The position numbers were made by a program, and so were the translations under genes. Source: Deuterostichococcus epilithicus (lineage: Eukaryota; Chlorophyta; Trebouxiophyceae; Prasiolales; Stichococcaceae). Taken from it: a DNA stretch of 64,000 bases. The notes beneath the pieces were generated by a model. It had not been told where the DNA came from, did not search any database, and saw nothing but the letters and a program-made list of their open reading frames with translations. Shown here one piece after another: positions 22,341 through 33,400 of this stretch. How positions within the stretch are numbered: the first letter of the stretch is position 1; the number at the start of each line of letters is the position of its first letter. Location: contig JAVTLE010000001.1 in the NCBI GenBank assembly GCA_033439295.1, positions 1,984,001 through 2,048,000 on the forward strand, written 5' to 3'.

Positions 22341-23325
22341 AGTTTGATCACTTCGGCGATTCGAACTTGTGCACTTAAGTTTTCCACCTGGCCGTAGTAA
22401 ACCCTAAGAGTCGTCGACGGGAAACCTCCTCCGCCTTCTGCCGGTGTCACCCTGCGTCTTCAGGCCTTCCCTGGTCCGTCAGCTGTTCCTTGGGCCAGTC
22501 TGCAGACCTTGCGTGAGGCAGACGCCTCGCGCTGCAGCTGGCCGTGCGAACGGCGCCCCGGCAGCCGGCGTTGTAAGTTTTGGCGAGTTGATGTAAGAAT
22601 CGTTTCCGCGCCCTTAGTACGATTTCCATAGAACGGGGAAGCACACCCGTCCTATGAAACCACCCTTATAACGTATTCGCGATTGCCAGACGCAGACTGT
22701 GAATCGGAAGCCTTCGGGCAGCAGAGCGCTCCGCTGGCAGGTTGCACGGCTGCTGCAGCTGGCAGCCGCTGCGCGCTGCATCAGGTTGCATAAGGGGCGT
22801 TTCGGAAAGATCAACGACGAGGGAAAATAAAGACAATGTGTAACTTTTGTTCAGCTTCCGCTCGTGGGGTAAGTTACTCGCCCACCTGCCAAGTACGAGG
22901 GGGACCATTCATCTCCAAGCTGGGGATGTTTGCCGTCTGAGCTGCATGCGGCAACTTGCGCCTGCTTGTTCCAGCAGATGTCAGAAAGGCTTCTGCAGTG
23001 ATGTGCGAGCGCTTTCGGCGTGGAAACTTACGTCATCCTGATTTTTATGCACATTTCATGAATTTTTCCTGACCCCGAGCCGTGAGTGTCGTGGAGCATG
23101 CTGATTTGCTATCTGTATGAGTCCTGCGATCGTAATAGCACGAGCATGCCATGCCAGCTGCTGCATGCTGCGATGTGTCAATTGCTGTAGCCGTTTTCGC
23201 TACAGGGTGCTGCCCGGTGCTGGCATTCCTCGGCCCTGTTAGCGACCTGGCTACTCCCTTTCGGCTGGCCCCTTTCGAGCGACCCGATCAAACTCGCGTC
23301 TCGCCCCTGGCGAACGCCCATTGTT
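22341..23325 (-). repeat. Dispersed ~1-kb repeat R1, copy B (inverted)
   Basis: Starts agtttgatca at 22341-22350; cgatcaaact at 23285-23294 is its near-perfect inverted partner, followed by the ggcgaacgcccattgtt tail shared with copies A and C. It is flanked on both sides by copies of the CGATCGGAGGAG repeat. Confidence 0.75.
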
Positions 23326-23536
23326 CTAGTGTCCTCCTCCAATCGGGGGAACAATTTGTTGTCGCCCCCGACCTACTCCGGCCGGCAAATGAAAACATAG
23401 CCAGTGGGCTAAGCAGGTGACATTGCCGCATCGGTCGGAGGAGACACACGAAAAAGTAGCCAGCAGGCTGAGCAGGTGCACTTGGCGCACGGACGAAAAG
23501 CAACGTACCAGTAGCAGGCAGTGCTAAGGTGATGCG
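23326..23536. repeat. Short dispersed repeat with CGATCGG motif, copy 3
   Basis: Contains cctccaatcggggga, catcggtcggaggagaca, gaaaaagtagccagcaggct, gcaggtgcacttggcgc and agcaggcagtgctaag, in the same order as in copy 1. Confidence 0.5.
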
Positions 23537-24147
23537 TTCCTTCCCTATGGGGTCAATGAGTAAAACCTCTTTCATTCCCCCTGCTTGCCAAGTGGGGATT
23601 GTCGGATTGAATCCTGTCGCTTGAAAATTGAACCACACCCGACGGCCGACGTCCTTTCAGCCGCAGAGTTGCAGTGGGCGTCGACCTTTCTCAATTCCCA
23701 GCTTTCAACAAACTGCGACTGGCATTCTGCTGCCAGCAAGAGCTGTAAAGACCTGCTCACGCTCGCTTTGCGACGTGCCACCCCTTTTTGCAGTTGTATT
23801 CATCCGGCAACCCTGCTCGACCACCCCGAGATTGCGGGTTGCAGGCCGCCAATCGGCTCTGTTAAGCAATGTGCTACCGGTACACATCCACCCAGTCATC
23901 AATGTTGCTGAGGCACCGGGCTACAGCCAGCGTTTAATAACATCGGTTTGATCTGCCAAACGGAAGCCGCATTGGTAACACGTGAGAGTGCACTGCTCGG
24001 GATTGAATTGAATATTCCAGGTCGCAACCAGGGCGCCGCCATCCCTCGCTGGTCCAACAGTGCTGTTGTCACTCTCCGTACACGCCCTGGCTTCGCCGCC
24101 ATGCGCCACTTGCAGGCTGCACGATAGCGGCACCACACGGCGTAGGC
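23537..24147. other. Spacer upstream of the GT92 copy 2 gene
   Basis: No conserved exon is visible; it presumably includes the promoter and 5' UTR of the plus-strand GT92 gene. Confidence 0.4.
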
Positions 24148-26201
24148 ATGCGCAGACAAAAAACGAGTTGCCAAGGCCGCGCCCGCGGCCCGCAGCTGGT
24201 GTGCTTCACGATCGCGGCAGTGGCGCTGCTGTGCTGGGCGGTACCTCCGTTTCTGAGACCCTCCGCTAGCGGCGGCGCCCCTGCCAGCGACGTCAGCGTT
24301 AGGCAGCTCGGGGGTTCTGCGTATGCTGCGGCCGGGAACGGTTTCAACAACGAGGCTGCACTCCTGGCGCTTTGCCAAAAGCGCGTGCAAGCCGCAGGCG
24401 CCCGAAAGAGCGGCAATGCGGCAAAGTTCAGGGACCAGTACTTTGCCATGGTGCTGGCCGTGAAGGTTCGTGGCGGTCTATATGCAGACACTTGGAAGGC
24501 CATGCGACCGCCTGGACCTGCACGTTGTGTGCGTTGCACCATCCCCGCGCGCAATTGTAATCTCCACTGCGCAGGACGCACATGGGGACATCAGGGAGTG
24601 GGTCGCACACCATCAGATGGTGGGTTTTGGTTAACACACCTGTGTGTGCGGGATGGGAGCTGGACATGCACTTTGCTCTAGCCTGATGCAGATGATGCAG
24701 GCTGCTGCCGTGCCGCAGGTTGGCGCCAGCAAATTGTACGTCTATGACACCGGCAGCCTGCCGCCACTCAAAGGTGTCTTAACAGACTTCATCGCCTCGG
24801 GCCTGGTGACATACCAGGCATGGGTGCCGAATTTCGGGGATGACAAAGTCAAGTGAGAATGCAGAGCTGCACAGTCCATCACTCGGATGCCTGCACCATG
24901 GTTTACAGGGAGTTGTTTCTGACTAGTACACTAAATCCACTGTTCGACCATAGGAAGCGCCCCCAGATGGACATATGGAAGCATGCACTTCGCAAGTATC
25001 GTTCGCTGCACCAGTTCATTGGTGCGCCTGGGCGCTTCATCGTGATGCTTCTACCCTCACACCTCGCCAGCAGTTTGTCCGCTTGAAGGCAACAGCAGCG
25101 TTCTCAGAAAATTCTGGCTTTGCTCGCGTAGGGTTTTTGGACGCTGACGAGGTGCATTGGATATTTTTTTACTGTCCGCCTGCACCTGGGCATTTTCAAA
25201 CGTGCATCCTGAAGCCTGTGCGCACTTGTTGCCGGCTGCCTCCACTCACCAGATGCCGTTCTGCCACCTGCAGTTTCTGATCCCCAACGGCGGCTTCTCA
25301 ACCGTGCCGGAGTTGCTGCGCCGCATGCAGGCCTTCGAGCCGATTGGCGGCTTAGTCGTCAGCTGGGTGATGTTTGGTTCCAGTGGCCATGTCCAGCGTC
25401 CCAAGGGCGGCGTCTTACAGGTGACTGACGGTGCCGCTTGCCGCATGCTTGGTGCTGCAATTGTGGGAGGGTCCTTAGAACTAATGCTGCGAATGGTGCT
25501 GACCGCCGTATGTTACACCAGACCCTGAACTTCTCTTGCTTTCTGTAGGCGTACACGAAATGCATGCCACTGATGAACCAGCATGGCATCCACGTCAAGT
25601 CCATCGTCAACACCGACTTTGTGGACTCTCCATTTGGGTGCAATGCGCTGCGGGAATGCCAGAATGCTCAGCAACTGCTGGTCATGGTGTCGTGGCAAGC
25701 ATGCGTGCACACTCTGCCCCGTTGTGACCGCAGGCCCCATCACTTCAAATATACGAACGGTAAGTATGCGGTGACAGAGCATTTCCAGCGCGTCGATGGA
25801 CCAACGGTCGTCAACATCACCGGCGCTCCCACCATCGACTATATAGGAGCGTACCACTATTTCACAAAGAGCCTGGAGGTGAGGATGTGGGGAGAGGTGC
25901 CCGCGATTCGGTGGAAGGCTCCATGCATGCACAAAATTTACATACTGCGAATTACAACGGCCTGTCTGTAGGAGTGGCAAGCAAAGGAGAAGCGTGGTAG
26001 TGCCATGGGCAACCACAAAGAGGTACCTTTTCCGCCGCCACTTGATCATGACACAAACGATCACACCGATGGTTTGCTATTGACCTCAAATACTGGCTGA
26101 CTGACGAGAACATGCCGGCCTTGCAGTTTAAATACTTTGAAGATGTGGACAAGGGGTCGATCTTGGAGTGCCACGGCGCGACGCCGTATGTGTACGTTTA
26201 A
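24148..26201 (+). CDS. GT92-family glycosyltransferase, copy 2
   Basis: Exons: 24148-24465, 24575-24619, 24719-24852, 24954-25021, 25132-25151, 25274-25420, 25549-25637, 25734-25878, 25972-26022, 26127-26201; total 1092 bases, 363 residues. The ATG at 24148 precedes an anchor (LVCFTIAAVALLCWAV). Landmarks: DQYFAMVLAVK, GDIREWVAHHQM, LYVYDTGSLPPLKGV, RPQMDIWKHAL, HQFIG, GFLDADE (metal site, 20-base exon), VMFGSSGHVQRP, AYTKCMPLMN, AYHYFTKSLEEW. Three exons (20, 147, 89 bases) have the same lengths as in copy 1, so the two are duplicates. The last part differs: copy 2 has two exons after TKSLE and ends VYV, while copy 1 has one longer exon. Probably a Golgi galactosyltransferase-type enzyme; acceptor unknown. 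Confidence 0.87.
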
Positions 26202-26328
26202 TGGACAACGCTGCAGAGGCCTCGGGAAATGTTTCAGTGTTTCATGCGACTGGTGGGAGGCTTTGCCGCCGTTCACAAGAGACAGAACATTCAATCGGCC
26301 AGGTGGTGAAATTCTAGCCGTTGTAGCA

Positions 26329-26333
26329 TGTAA
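26329..26333 (+). promoter_or_regulatory. TGTAA poly(A) signal of the GT92 copy 2 gene
   Basis: TGTAA 128 bases downstream of the stop codon, a usual distance for green-algal genes. Confidence 0.5.
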
Positions 26334-27291
26334 AGCAGATCACAGTCCAGAGCACTGCTGCCTCCCTGCTTGCTTTCCTACTGCTGTCGGGCCGATGTGC
26401 ATTGGCGCCAAGATGTACACGATGGTGCAATCCTACGCCGGTAAGTCGGACGCATTACCGCTCTAGGGGAAGCTCGATTCTATGCGCACGCAATTCTTTC
26501 ATATCGTTGCACCAGCGATGATTGGCGATGCAAGTCGCAGTAGTCCTTGAGTAAACGTGTGTTAGGGACCGACCCAGTGGTAGTTTGACTCTTGAATTGT
26601 TTGAGATTTTGTCGTGTTCCATCATAAAGCCCCAAAAGTGTCACCTCAATGCTTATTTGAGTGACATCGAAATGCAGACGGACCATAGTATGACCTGAAG
26701 TGGCATTGATAAAGCCGTCTAGAAAAGGCTCCCGCCAAAATTGGCGGGAGCACATCTATAAACCCGGCAAAAAGTGCTTCGCACCCCTGGCTCAGCGAGG
26801 CATGAGCGACTAAGAGGGGGTTATCGATCAAACTGAATTAGCGGGGGTGCGGCTGCAAGCGGCGGAACAGGGAACACTGTATTCAAGTCAAGCCGCTGAC
26901 CGAGGGTCGAAGGTGGGGCGCTGTACGCGGAAAAAATCCATGCTTCCCAAGGGGAATGAAAGAGATTTACCCAGTGAGACGAGTGAGTGCCGTGCCATTT
27001 CAGGCATTTCCACCTGAAAAGCGCTTGCGAGGTCCTGGCGTCGTGGCTAGGGCCCGAGTCAACATTTGCTTTTTAAAGTAACATTGCAGTAGCGTCTTGC
27101 TGCCGGATCCAACACAGTGTGTCAGCGTCAAGACTTGTCATACAACGGTCATCAGGTGTTGCAAGTTGACTCACGCATCGAAAGCCAGTCGACGGCTTTT
27201 GGTACATCACTCACGGCAGAGTCGACTGTGCACGTCTGGTCTAGCCTGATCGCTGCGTCGGGTTGCTGTGCTGGTGGTGCCAGCGTCACCT
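26334..27291. other. Spacer and likely promoter of the O-fucosyltransferase-family gene
   Basis: No exon is visible. Its one striking feature is the GC-rich palindrome at 26728-26751. Confidence 0.45.
26728..26751. promoter_or_regulatory. Perfect palindrome of two E2F-like sites
   Basis: gctcccgccaa (26728-26738) and ttggcgggagc (26741-26751) are perfect inverted repeats around a 2-base centre. Each arm contains the E2F/DP consensus WTTSSCSS as TTGGCGGG. It lies about 540 bases upstream of the candidate start of the next gene. It could instead be a terminal-repeat remnant or a hairpin. Confidence 0.4.
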
Positions 27292-29764
27292 ATGTCAAGG
27301 CTGAGCCGTGCAACAGCTCATTTCAAAGCAAAGACACTCTGGAGGGGTGGCCTCAGAAAGAGAGCAATCCAGCTCGCTATCTGCGCATCCTTGGTCTGCT
27401 TCGGCACAGTCTTTCGCGGATACACCGCCACAAGCGCACCGTCAGGCACGAGCATTCCCCTGTGATCTTCATGCCTGTGTGACTACGTCACAGGGGTCAC
27501 TGCTCGCTGACTCCTTCACAGTACTTTGATGCTGCACTCCGCAGGCACTCCTCATTTGCGGTCGACACCCAACAGGTACGCGCAGACTACGATCGAGCCC
27601 ATATTTGGGCCGCAACCGACGCGGGCGCCCATCCGCGTGCTGCGCAGCCCGAAACGAGCAGAACGCCTGGCTGCCGGCGCCGCCGAAAATCAAGTGCAGC
27701 AGCCGGCGTATGCGCCCAGGGACTTGCCGCGTGGCGACCGGGAAGCGCGGCTGCCGGTGGACTTCGACTGGCGTACGTATCTGCAATACCACCCAGAGCT
27801 CGTGGCAGCCGGTATCAGCACGCGGCGGCAGGCCGGGCGGCACTATCGCCGGCATGGCAGGACGGAGGGGCGCCTGTGGCGGCGCCAGCGCGTCATAATT
27901 CGCTACATTGCGGGCACTGGCCTAATCAACCAGCACTACTGCCACATCAACGCATTTGCGCTTGCGGCAGCCATCGGCGCGGAGGTAGTGCTGCCGCCGG
28001 CCGCCAAGCGGGATTCTTTCGGGCTGTATTTCAGCACCATCCCCAAGGACAACCAGGTGTCCTGGGCGCCGGGCGCCGTTGAGCGCATCCTGGATGTGCC
28101 CCGCATCATCAGCACCTGGGGCGCCAAGGGTGTCAAGGTGCACAAGGTAAGGGACGCTCGCTCTGTGGTCGGGCGACGCAGCACACATCGCATGTGCAGC
28201 GGCCTTGTGATATTCCTACATTCAGCAGTGATGCTGCCTTTTCCCCGACACTTTTGTGGAGACTGCCTTCTCCCGTGAAAGCTGGTGACTGTCGACGTCG
28301 CCTTTCCCCTGACCGCAGACGCCGCCGCTCACGCCGTTTCCCAACCTCGTCTCGCCCGCAATGGCCTTCCCGCTGTATGACCCCCCGGGCATCGGGCGGC
28401 ACCTTGTCACCCGGGTCACAGGGACATATCTGGCCAACCTGGACCTGGACGAGCTGGTGGAAGTCGTGCGGAAGGCTGTGGTAGAGCGCGCGCGCCACCT
28501 GCTGCAAGACAACCCCGACATGGACATCCCCGTCATCGTTGTCGACCTCCCCGTCGCCCTTTTCATGTTGCGCACCCTCAGGTAACTCTTCGACATGCTC
28601 TGCACCCTCAAGCGACACTTTTCTGAGCGCACTCCCAGGCCGCTCTCTGCATGCAGTTTGCTTGCCGAGATCAGTGTGCGCTCCCAACAGCAAACATTGC
28701 CCGCGCCGGATCCGCGTGACGGCATTGCAGTGCGCCTGCAGTGCGCCGGACCTGGTCGCTGAGGTGGCAGCAGACCTGCCCTTTGCTTCGGCAGTCCAGG
28801 CGGTGGCCAACGGGATCTTACAAAAGATGACCAAGAACGGGGCTGTCACCTTCAACTCGCTGCACCTGCGCGTCGAGGCTGATGCGAAGGACTGGATGGA
28901 CAACATGGGCGGCAGCAAGGTCACTACTTTGTCAACGTGTAGGATTGATGGGGGGATTTTTGAAGAGGGGAAAGCACAGCTCGCTGCCAGCACGTCCATT
29001 TGACCTCTTGGGGCGCCAGTCTGAGACGGCTTGCATGTGAGGGCAAGAACCCGATCATGTGGCCATGTGCGATCGAGCTTCCTGTCGGATCATAATATTG
29101 TGGTCATGCCCTTGCATGCATGCAGGTGCTTGAGAACGAGTACCTGCGAGCAATGCGTTCCAGCAACTTTTCAGCCAGCGTCCCAGTGTACGTGGCCTCC
29201 GGCTTGCTCACATATGGCGCGCATGACGGTGAGGCATTGTGCTGGAGTCGGAAAAAAACCCCATACACAGGTGCCGCCGCCCACATGCTGGACATGCCAC
29301 GAATGTGGAGGTTCTCACTCGCACTCAGTATCTTCTTGTGCCTCGAACAGCCTTGCAGAACATCAACGCCCTTTTACAAGAGGCCGGGCTGTGCAGCTCG
29401 GTCTACCACAAAGAACAGTTCATCACCATGGACGTCATGGCTGGTGCGTCGTTGTGGTCGAAACGGAAACAGACTGCAATGACTCCATCTGATTGAGAAT
29501 CTCTGCGCGCTTTCGTTCAGGGTGATGTAGATCTGTGTATTCGTTCCAGGCATGGAGTCTGAGGAAACCGCGCTGGTAGATCTTCTGGTGTTGGCAGAGG
29601 GCGAACGTTTTGTGGGATTTGGCAGCTCGACGTTCTCTTTCTACCTGCAACACTACAGACGCTTCCTCAACAAAGCTCTGTCCACCACCCAGCTGGTGAA
29701 CATCTTAGGTCAGATAGATCACCAACTATATGAGGGCGGTCGCATATTTGCAGGTGATTATTAG
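27292..29764 (+). CDS. O-fucosyltransferase-family (PF10250) glycosyltransferase
   Basis: Supported exons: 27545-28146, 28319-28581, 28742-28919, 29126-29228, 29351-29443, 29550-29764 (stop), all phase-consistent. A candidate first exon from the ATG at 27292 encodes a basic/hydrophobic anchor (KRAIQLAICASLVCFGTVF), but its junction to 27545 is unresolved. The N-terminal part has a module DFDWRTYLQYHPELVAAGI followed by HYRRHGRTEGR, of a type found next to many bacterial and algal glycosyltransferase domains. The catalytic part has INQHYCHINAFALAAAIG (in place of the usual GxxNQ start), FNSLHLRVEADAKDW (the HLRxExD motif), VPVYVASG, YHKEQF and ERFVGFGSSTFSFYL. The plant family includes protein O-fucosyltransferases and pectin rhamnosyltransferases (GT106). 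The substrate cannot be read from sequence. Confidence 0.8.
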
Positions 29765-29772
29765 AGGTTGGT

Positions 29773-29778
<6 letters not shown>

Positions 29779-29804
<26 letters not shown>
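29779..29804 (+). repeat. TC dinucleotide repeat
   Basis: Thirteen uninterrupted TC units just after the stop of the O-fucosyltransferase-family gene. Confidence 0.95.
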
Positions 29805-30463
29805 GTAGGCGTTCTTTCAAAAAATTGGATCGCAACAATTGGGGGCTGGCCGCAAACGGTGCAGCAAGCAAATGTTGCGGGGACAGTAGCAGCAAGCAAA
29901 TGACAGCGTATTGCCGCCCTTAAGATAAAAGCAGACTACCAGAGCATTACCCATACGTAATCTGACCCCATTAGGGTCCAACCAGGCAAGTCGCGGGTTG
30001 CTGTTCCAGACCGATCGGTTTAACTTGCCCGCACCTCAGAACTGGTCGAGGCCAACACGAGCACGGCAAAAAAAAGGCGTTGCAAAAGCTGGACTGGGCG
30101 GGAGGCTGCGCTGTCAGCTGTTGCCGCGCTGCGAGCTGCAAGGGTTGTGTATTTAAACCGATAAAACGGCCTCGAAATTTCGCTGACTTCGGACCTGCAT
30201 CCGCCTGCGCTGGGCCGCGTGGCCATGGTATTTTCTGCGGACCGGCCTGTCGTAGTTTGCGAATGATCGCAAACTTGCAAAACTTGGCTGACAACTTCCT
30301 GGTACGCGCTAAGTTGGTTGTTCCTTCGCCTGTCCTCTCAAGTACTGTTGCTGACAGCCTTCAGCTGAAGCATCTTGTGTTGATTTTGCTGCCGATAAGC
30401 ATCTGTATCAGGCCTAATACAACAGTCTTCACTGGGGCGAAGCCCAGCGGGCTTCGACTGGGT
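29805..30463. other. Spacer and likely promoter of the AT-hook gene
   Basis: No exon is visible before the ATG at 30464. The frame is open upstream of that ATG, so an earlier start cannot be excluded. Confidence 0.4.
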
Positions 30464-33400
30464 ATGGCGGCAGCAATGAGCGACACCATAGAGTCAGCGT
30501 CCGGATCCGAGAAAATATCATCGGCTCCGTACCACTATCCGCGTGTGCGGGATCAAGATACAGACACGCCACAGAGCGGGCTGCCGGCGCCACTCGAAGC
30601 CGACGCCGGGCTGCCGGCTGTGCACCATGCGGCACGGATCTTGCACCAGGTATGTGCAGCTGCGAGCATGTGTCTGCATCACACGCCGCATTTGCTCAAG
30701 CTTGAGCCTTTCGAGCTGCACCATAGCATCTCTTGACGGATGCAGCGCATCTGCAACACAAGCAACAACCGGGAACAATCGCCGATTGCGTTGCCACGCG
30801 CCTGCAACGTGTGAGTATGATCGGGCCGGTGCTGACCAGAGACGTGCTTGCAGGCGCACATGCTCAACAGACGGCCAGCTGGCGGCTGGCACAGCGAGCA
30901 AGCCTCCAGCTTTGGCACCGGTCAGCAGCCCCCAAGTGGCGCCGCGCCCGGCAATACGCCAGCGGCGCAGGCCGCACCCCACACGGCCAGAGGCGGCGGC
31001 GGGCGCGGAGGCTGGGCCGCCGGGGGCCAAAGTCGCCAGGACCCGGCTGCGCCTGGCAGCGCTGCAGCCCTGCCGGCCAAGCGCAGGGGCAGGCCGCCAG
31101 GCACAGGCGCCAAGCAGCGCAAGGCCGCTGCAGCAGCGGCCGAAGCAGCGGCAACAGCACCAGCGATCGGCCTGACACCTGATCCGGCGGCGCCAAAGCG
31201 CCGTGGCCGCCCACCTGGCAGCAAGAACAAGAAGCGCAAAGCGGCAGAGCCGGCTGCCAAGGTGGCCGCAGTAGACGATCATCGTCGAGCCGGCCAAGCT
31301 CGCGAAGCGCCGGCTCGCCGGCTGACCAAGCGGCAGAGGCGAGTGACCGGAATTGCCGCGGACCCTGCGGCAGCGGCGGCTGCAAGTCGCTCGCACCAGA
31401 CGCAGCCGGCGCCAACTCATCCGACGATTGGTGTGCCGCCGGTGCTGCCGCCGCTGGTGCCGGCGCCGCTGGCACCGCCACAGAGCACGACCCAGGAGGC
31501 GGCGTCAAGGCCTGAGCCTGCAGCGCAAACGCCACTGCACGAACGTTCTAGGGCGCCCGAGCTATGCCCGGCCGCGGGGCCGCGCCCGACCGCTGGTCCG
31601 CCCCATGGCGGCTTGGGGGCGGGCTTGGCAGCCGGACGTGCGACGGCAGAGCACGACGCGGAGCGCCAGACGGCGCAACCGCTGCCGCTGCGGGGCCCAG
31701 CCTCCCTCCTGGTGCTCTCGGCGGCCGCGGCGCAGCAGGCGAATGTGCGGCTTGACTGGCAATCCGGTGACGGCCTCCCTGGCGCGGCGACGGTCCGCAA
31801 CACAGGTGGGCGCCCTGGGCGGCCCTGCAAGCGTCCCGTTGAAGTCATGCTGGCGCATTGCCTCTGTGATCTCGTTGGTTCCCGTGTGTCTCACATGTTC
31901 CAAGGCTTCGGTGCACATTCTTATCAACTTGCTCAGGAATCAGTCGCCAATCGAGCAGGATTCAGTCTCCAACTGAGCCAGCAACACAGCCTTGGCTACG
32001 CGCCAGCGACACCCTACTGGATTGAGGGTTGCGTGCTCCCACAGGCCTGTTCCTCACGCCCGGGCAGCGGCTGGCGCTGCAGATGCGGGGCTCAGCGTTG
32101 CCAAGCAGTAATCCCATCACTCCGACACCGCCAGGCCTCCTGCAGGAGCTCGCACTTGTGCCGGTGCAGCCTGATGGTGCGCTTATCCAAATGTTTCTGC
32201 ATCGCACTGAATGGCATCGCCTCGCTTGACTGCTCTTTCGAATGCTCATAGCTGCAAGGCGTTGCAGCAAGGCGGTGCAGCACCTCGAGCGACAAGAGTA
32301 CGGCCCCGTCTGAAGCCCACCCTCACTCAGGCCGCCAGGCACAAATTGGTGAAAGGCACCAGCACCCATGCAAGCAATTGCCAGCAATGCTTAAGGCTTT
32401 TTATGATGCCGCCGGCAGGCACCTCAGCGGGCCTCGGGTCCAGCCTCAGCGAGAGCGAGGGACTGAGCGGCAGCAGCATGCTGCGCAGCGGCCTCACTGC
32501 GCCGGCGCCGGCGGGCGCGGCGGCTCCCCTGCAGCAGTCTCCTGAGGCCGCGCCGTCGAGGCCGCACGCAGATGGCGCCGCCGCCGCCGCCACCTCCGGA
32601 CGGCGGGAGCCTAGCCGGCGAGGCGCCGATGTGGCAACAGCGGCGGGTGTCTGCGTTACGCAGCAGTGGCCGGCGGGCCTCACCCTCGTCCACAGGGAGG
32701 GCGTCGCGGTGGCTCCGCCAAAAGCCCTGGCACCGCAGCAGCAGCAGGTGCACGCTCTTTCAAATCCCTCCCTCTTATGAACCTCTCGAAAACATTGACT
32801 CAATCGTGCCGACAGATACCATAGAAGCTCTCTGCCCTCTGCCATCCGCATTTAGCTCCGACCAGTCTCAAGCAAGTTCAATTACACGAACTTGAAAAGC
32901 TTCCAAGCAAAAGACCCCGCGGCAATCCCGGCGTACTCGAGCTCGTCCGACAGTGTTGCCAGCAGCATGCTGCAACTGTGGTGCAGCTGGCGGACCACCC
33001 GGCGGCGCTGCTGGAGGCGGTGGCGCATGCACACAGGCGCGACGGCGAGGCTATCTTGCGGCTGCAGGCGGGGTGCGACGAGCAGATTGCACAGCTGCGC
33101 GCCGATTGCGCCGCTGCTGCCGCTGCCGCAGAGGCCAAGACCGCCGCACTGCGCGCCCGTGTGGCCGAGCTGCAGCGCCGACTCGCGGCGTCACGACGAC
33201 AGGTGTGTGTTTGTTATATGTGTGTCTGGTCCCTTACTAGCTGCAAGCGTGCCTGGGCCGGCTGGCTGCTAGCAGCAAGACGCGCATGCATGCGCTCGTT
33301 GGGATGCTGTCACTGTGCACCTTCTGACAAGCTACTGCCAATGCGTCCCCGGCAGCCCAATTCGACAGAGGGGAGAGGGTTGGGCCTCAGTCGTGTTGGC

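Noticed and set aside
27117-27482. 121-codon open frame ahead of the O-fucosyltransferase-family gene
   Set aside because: It overlaps the candidate anchor exon in another frame and has no hydrophobic anchor or family motif.
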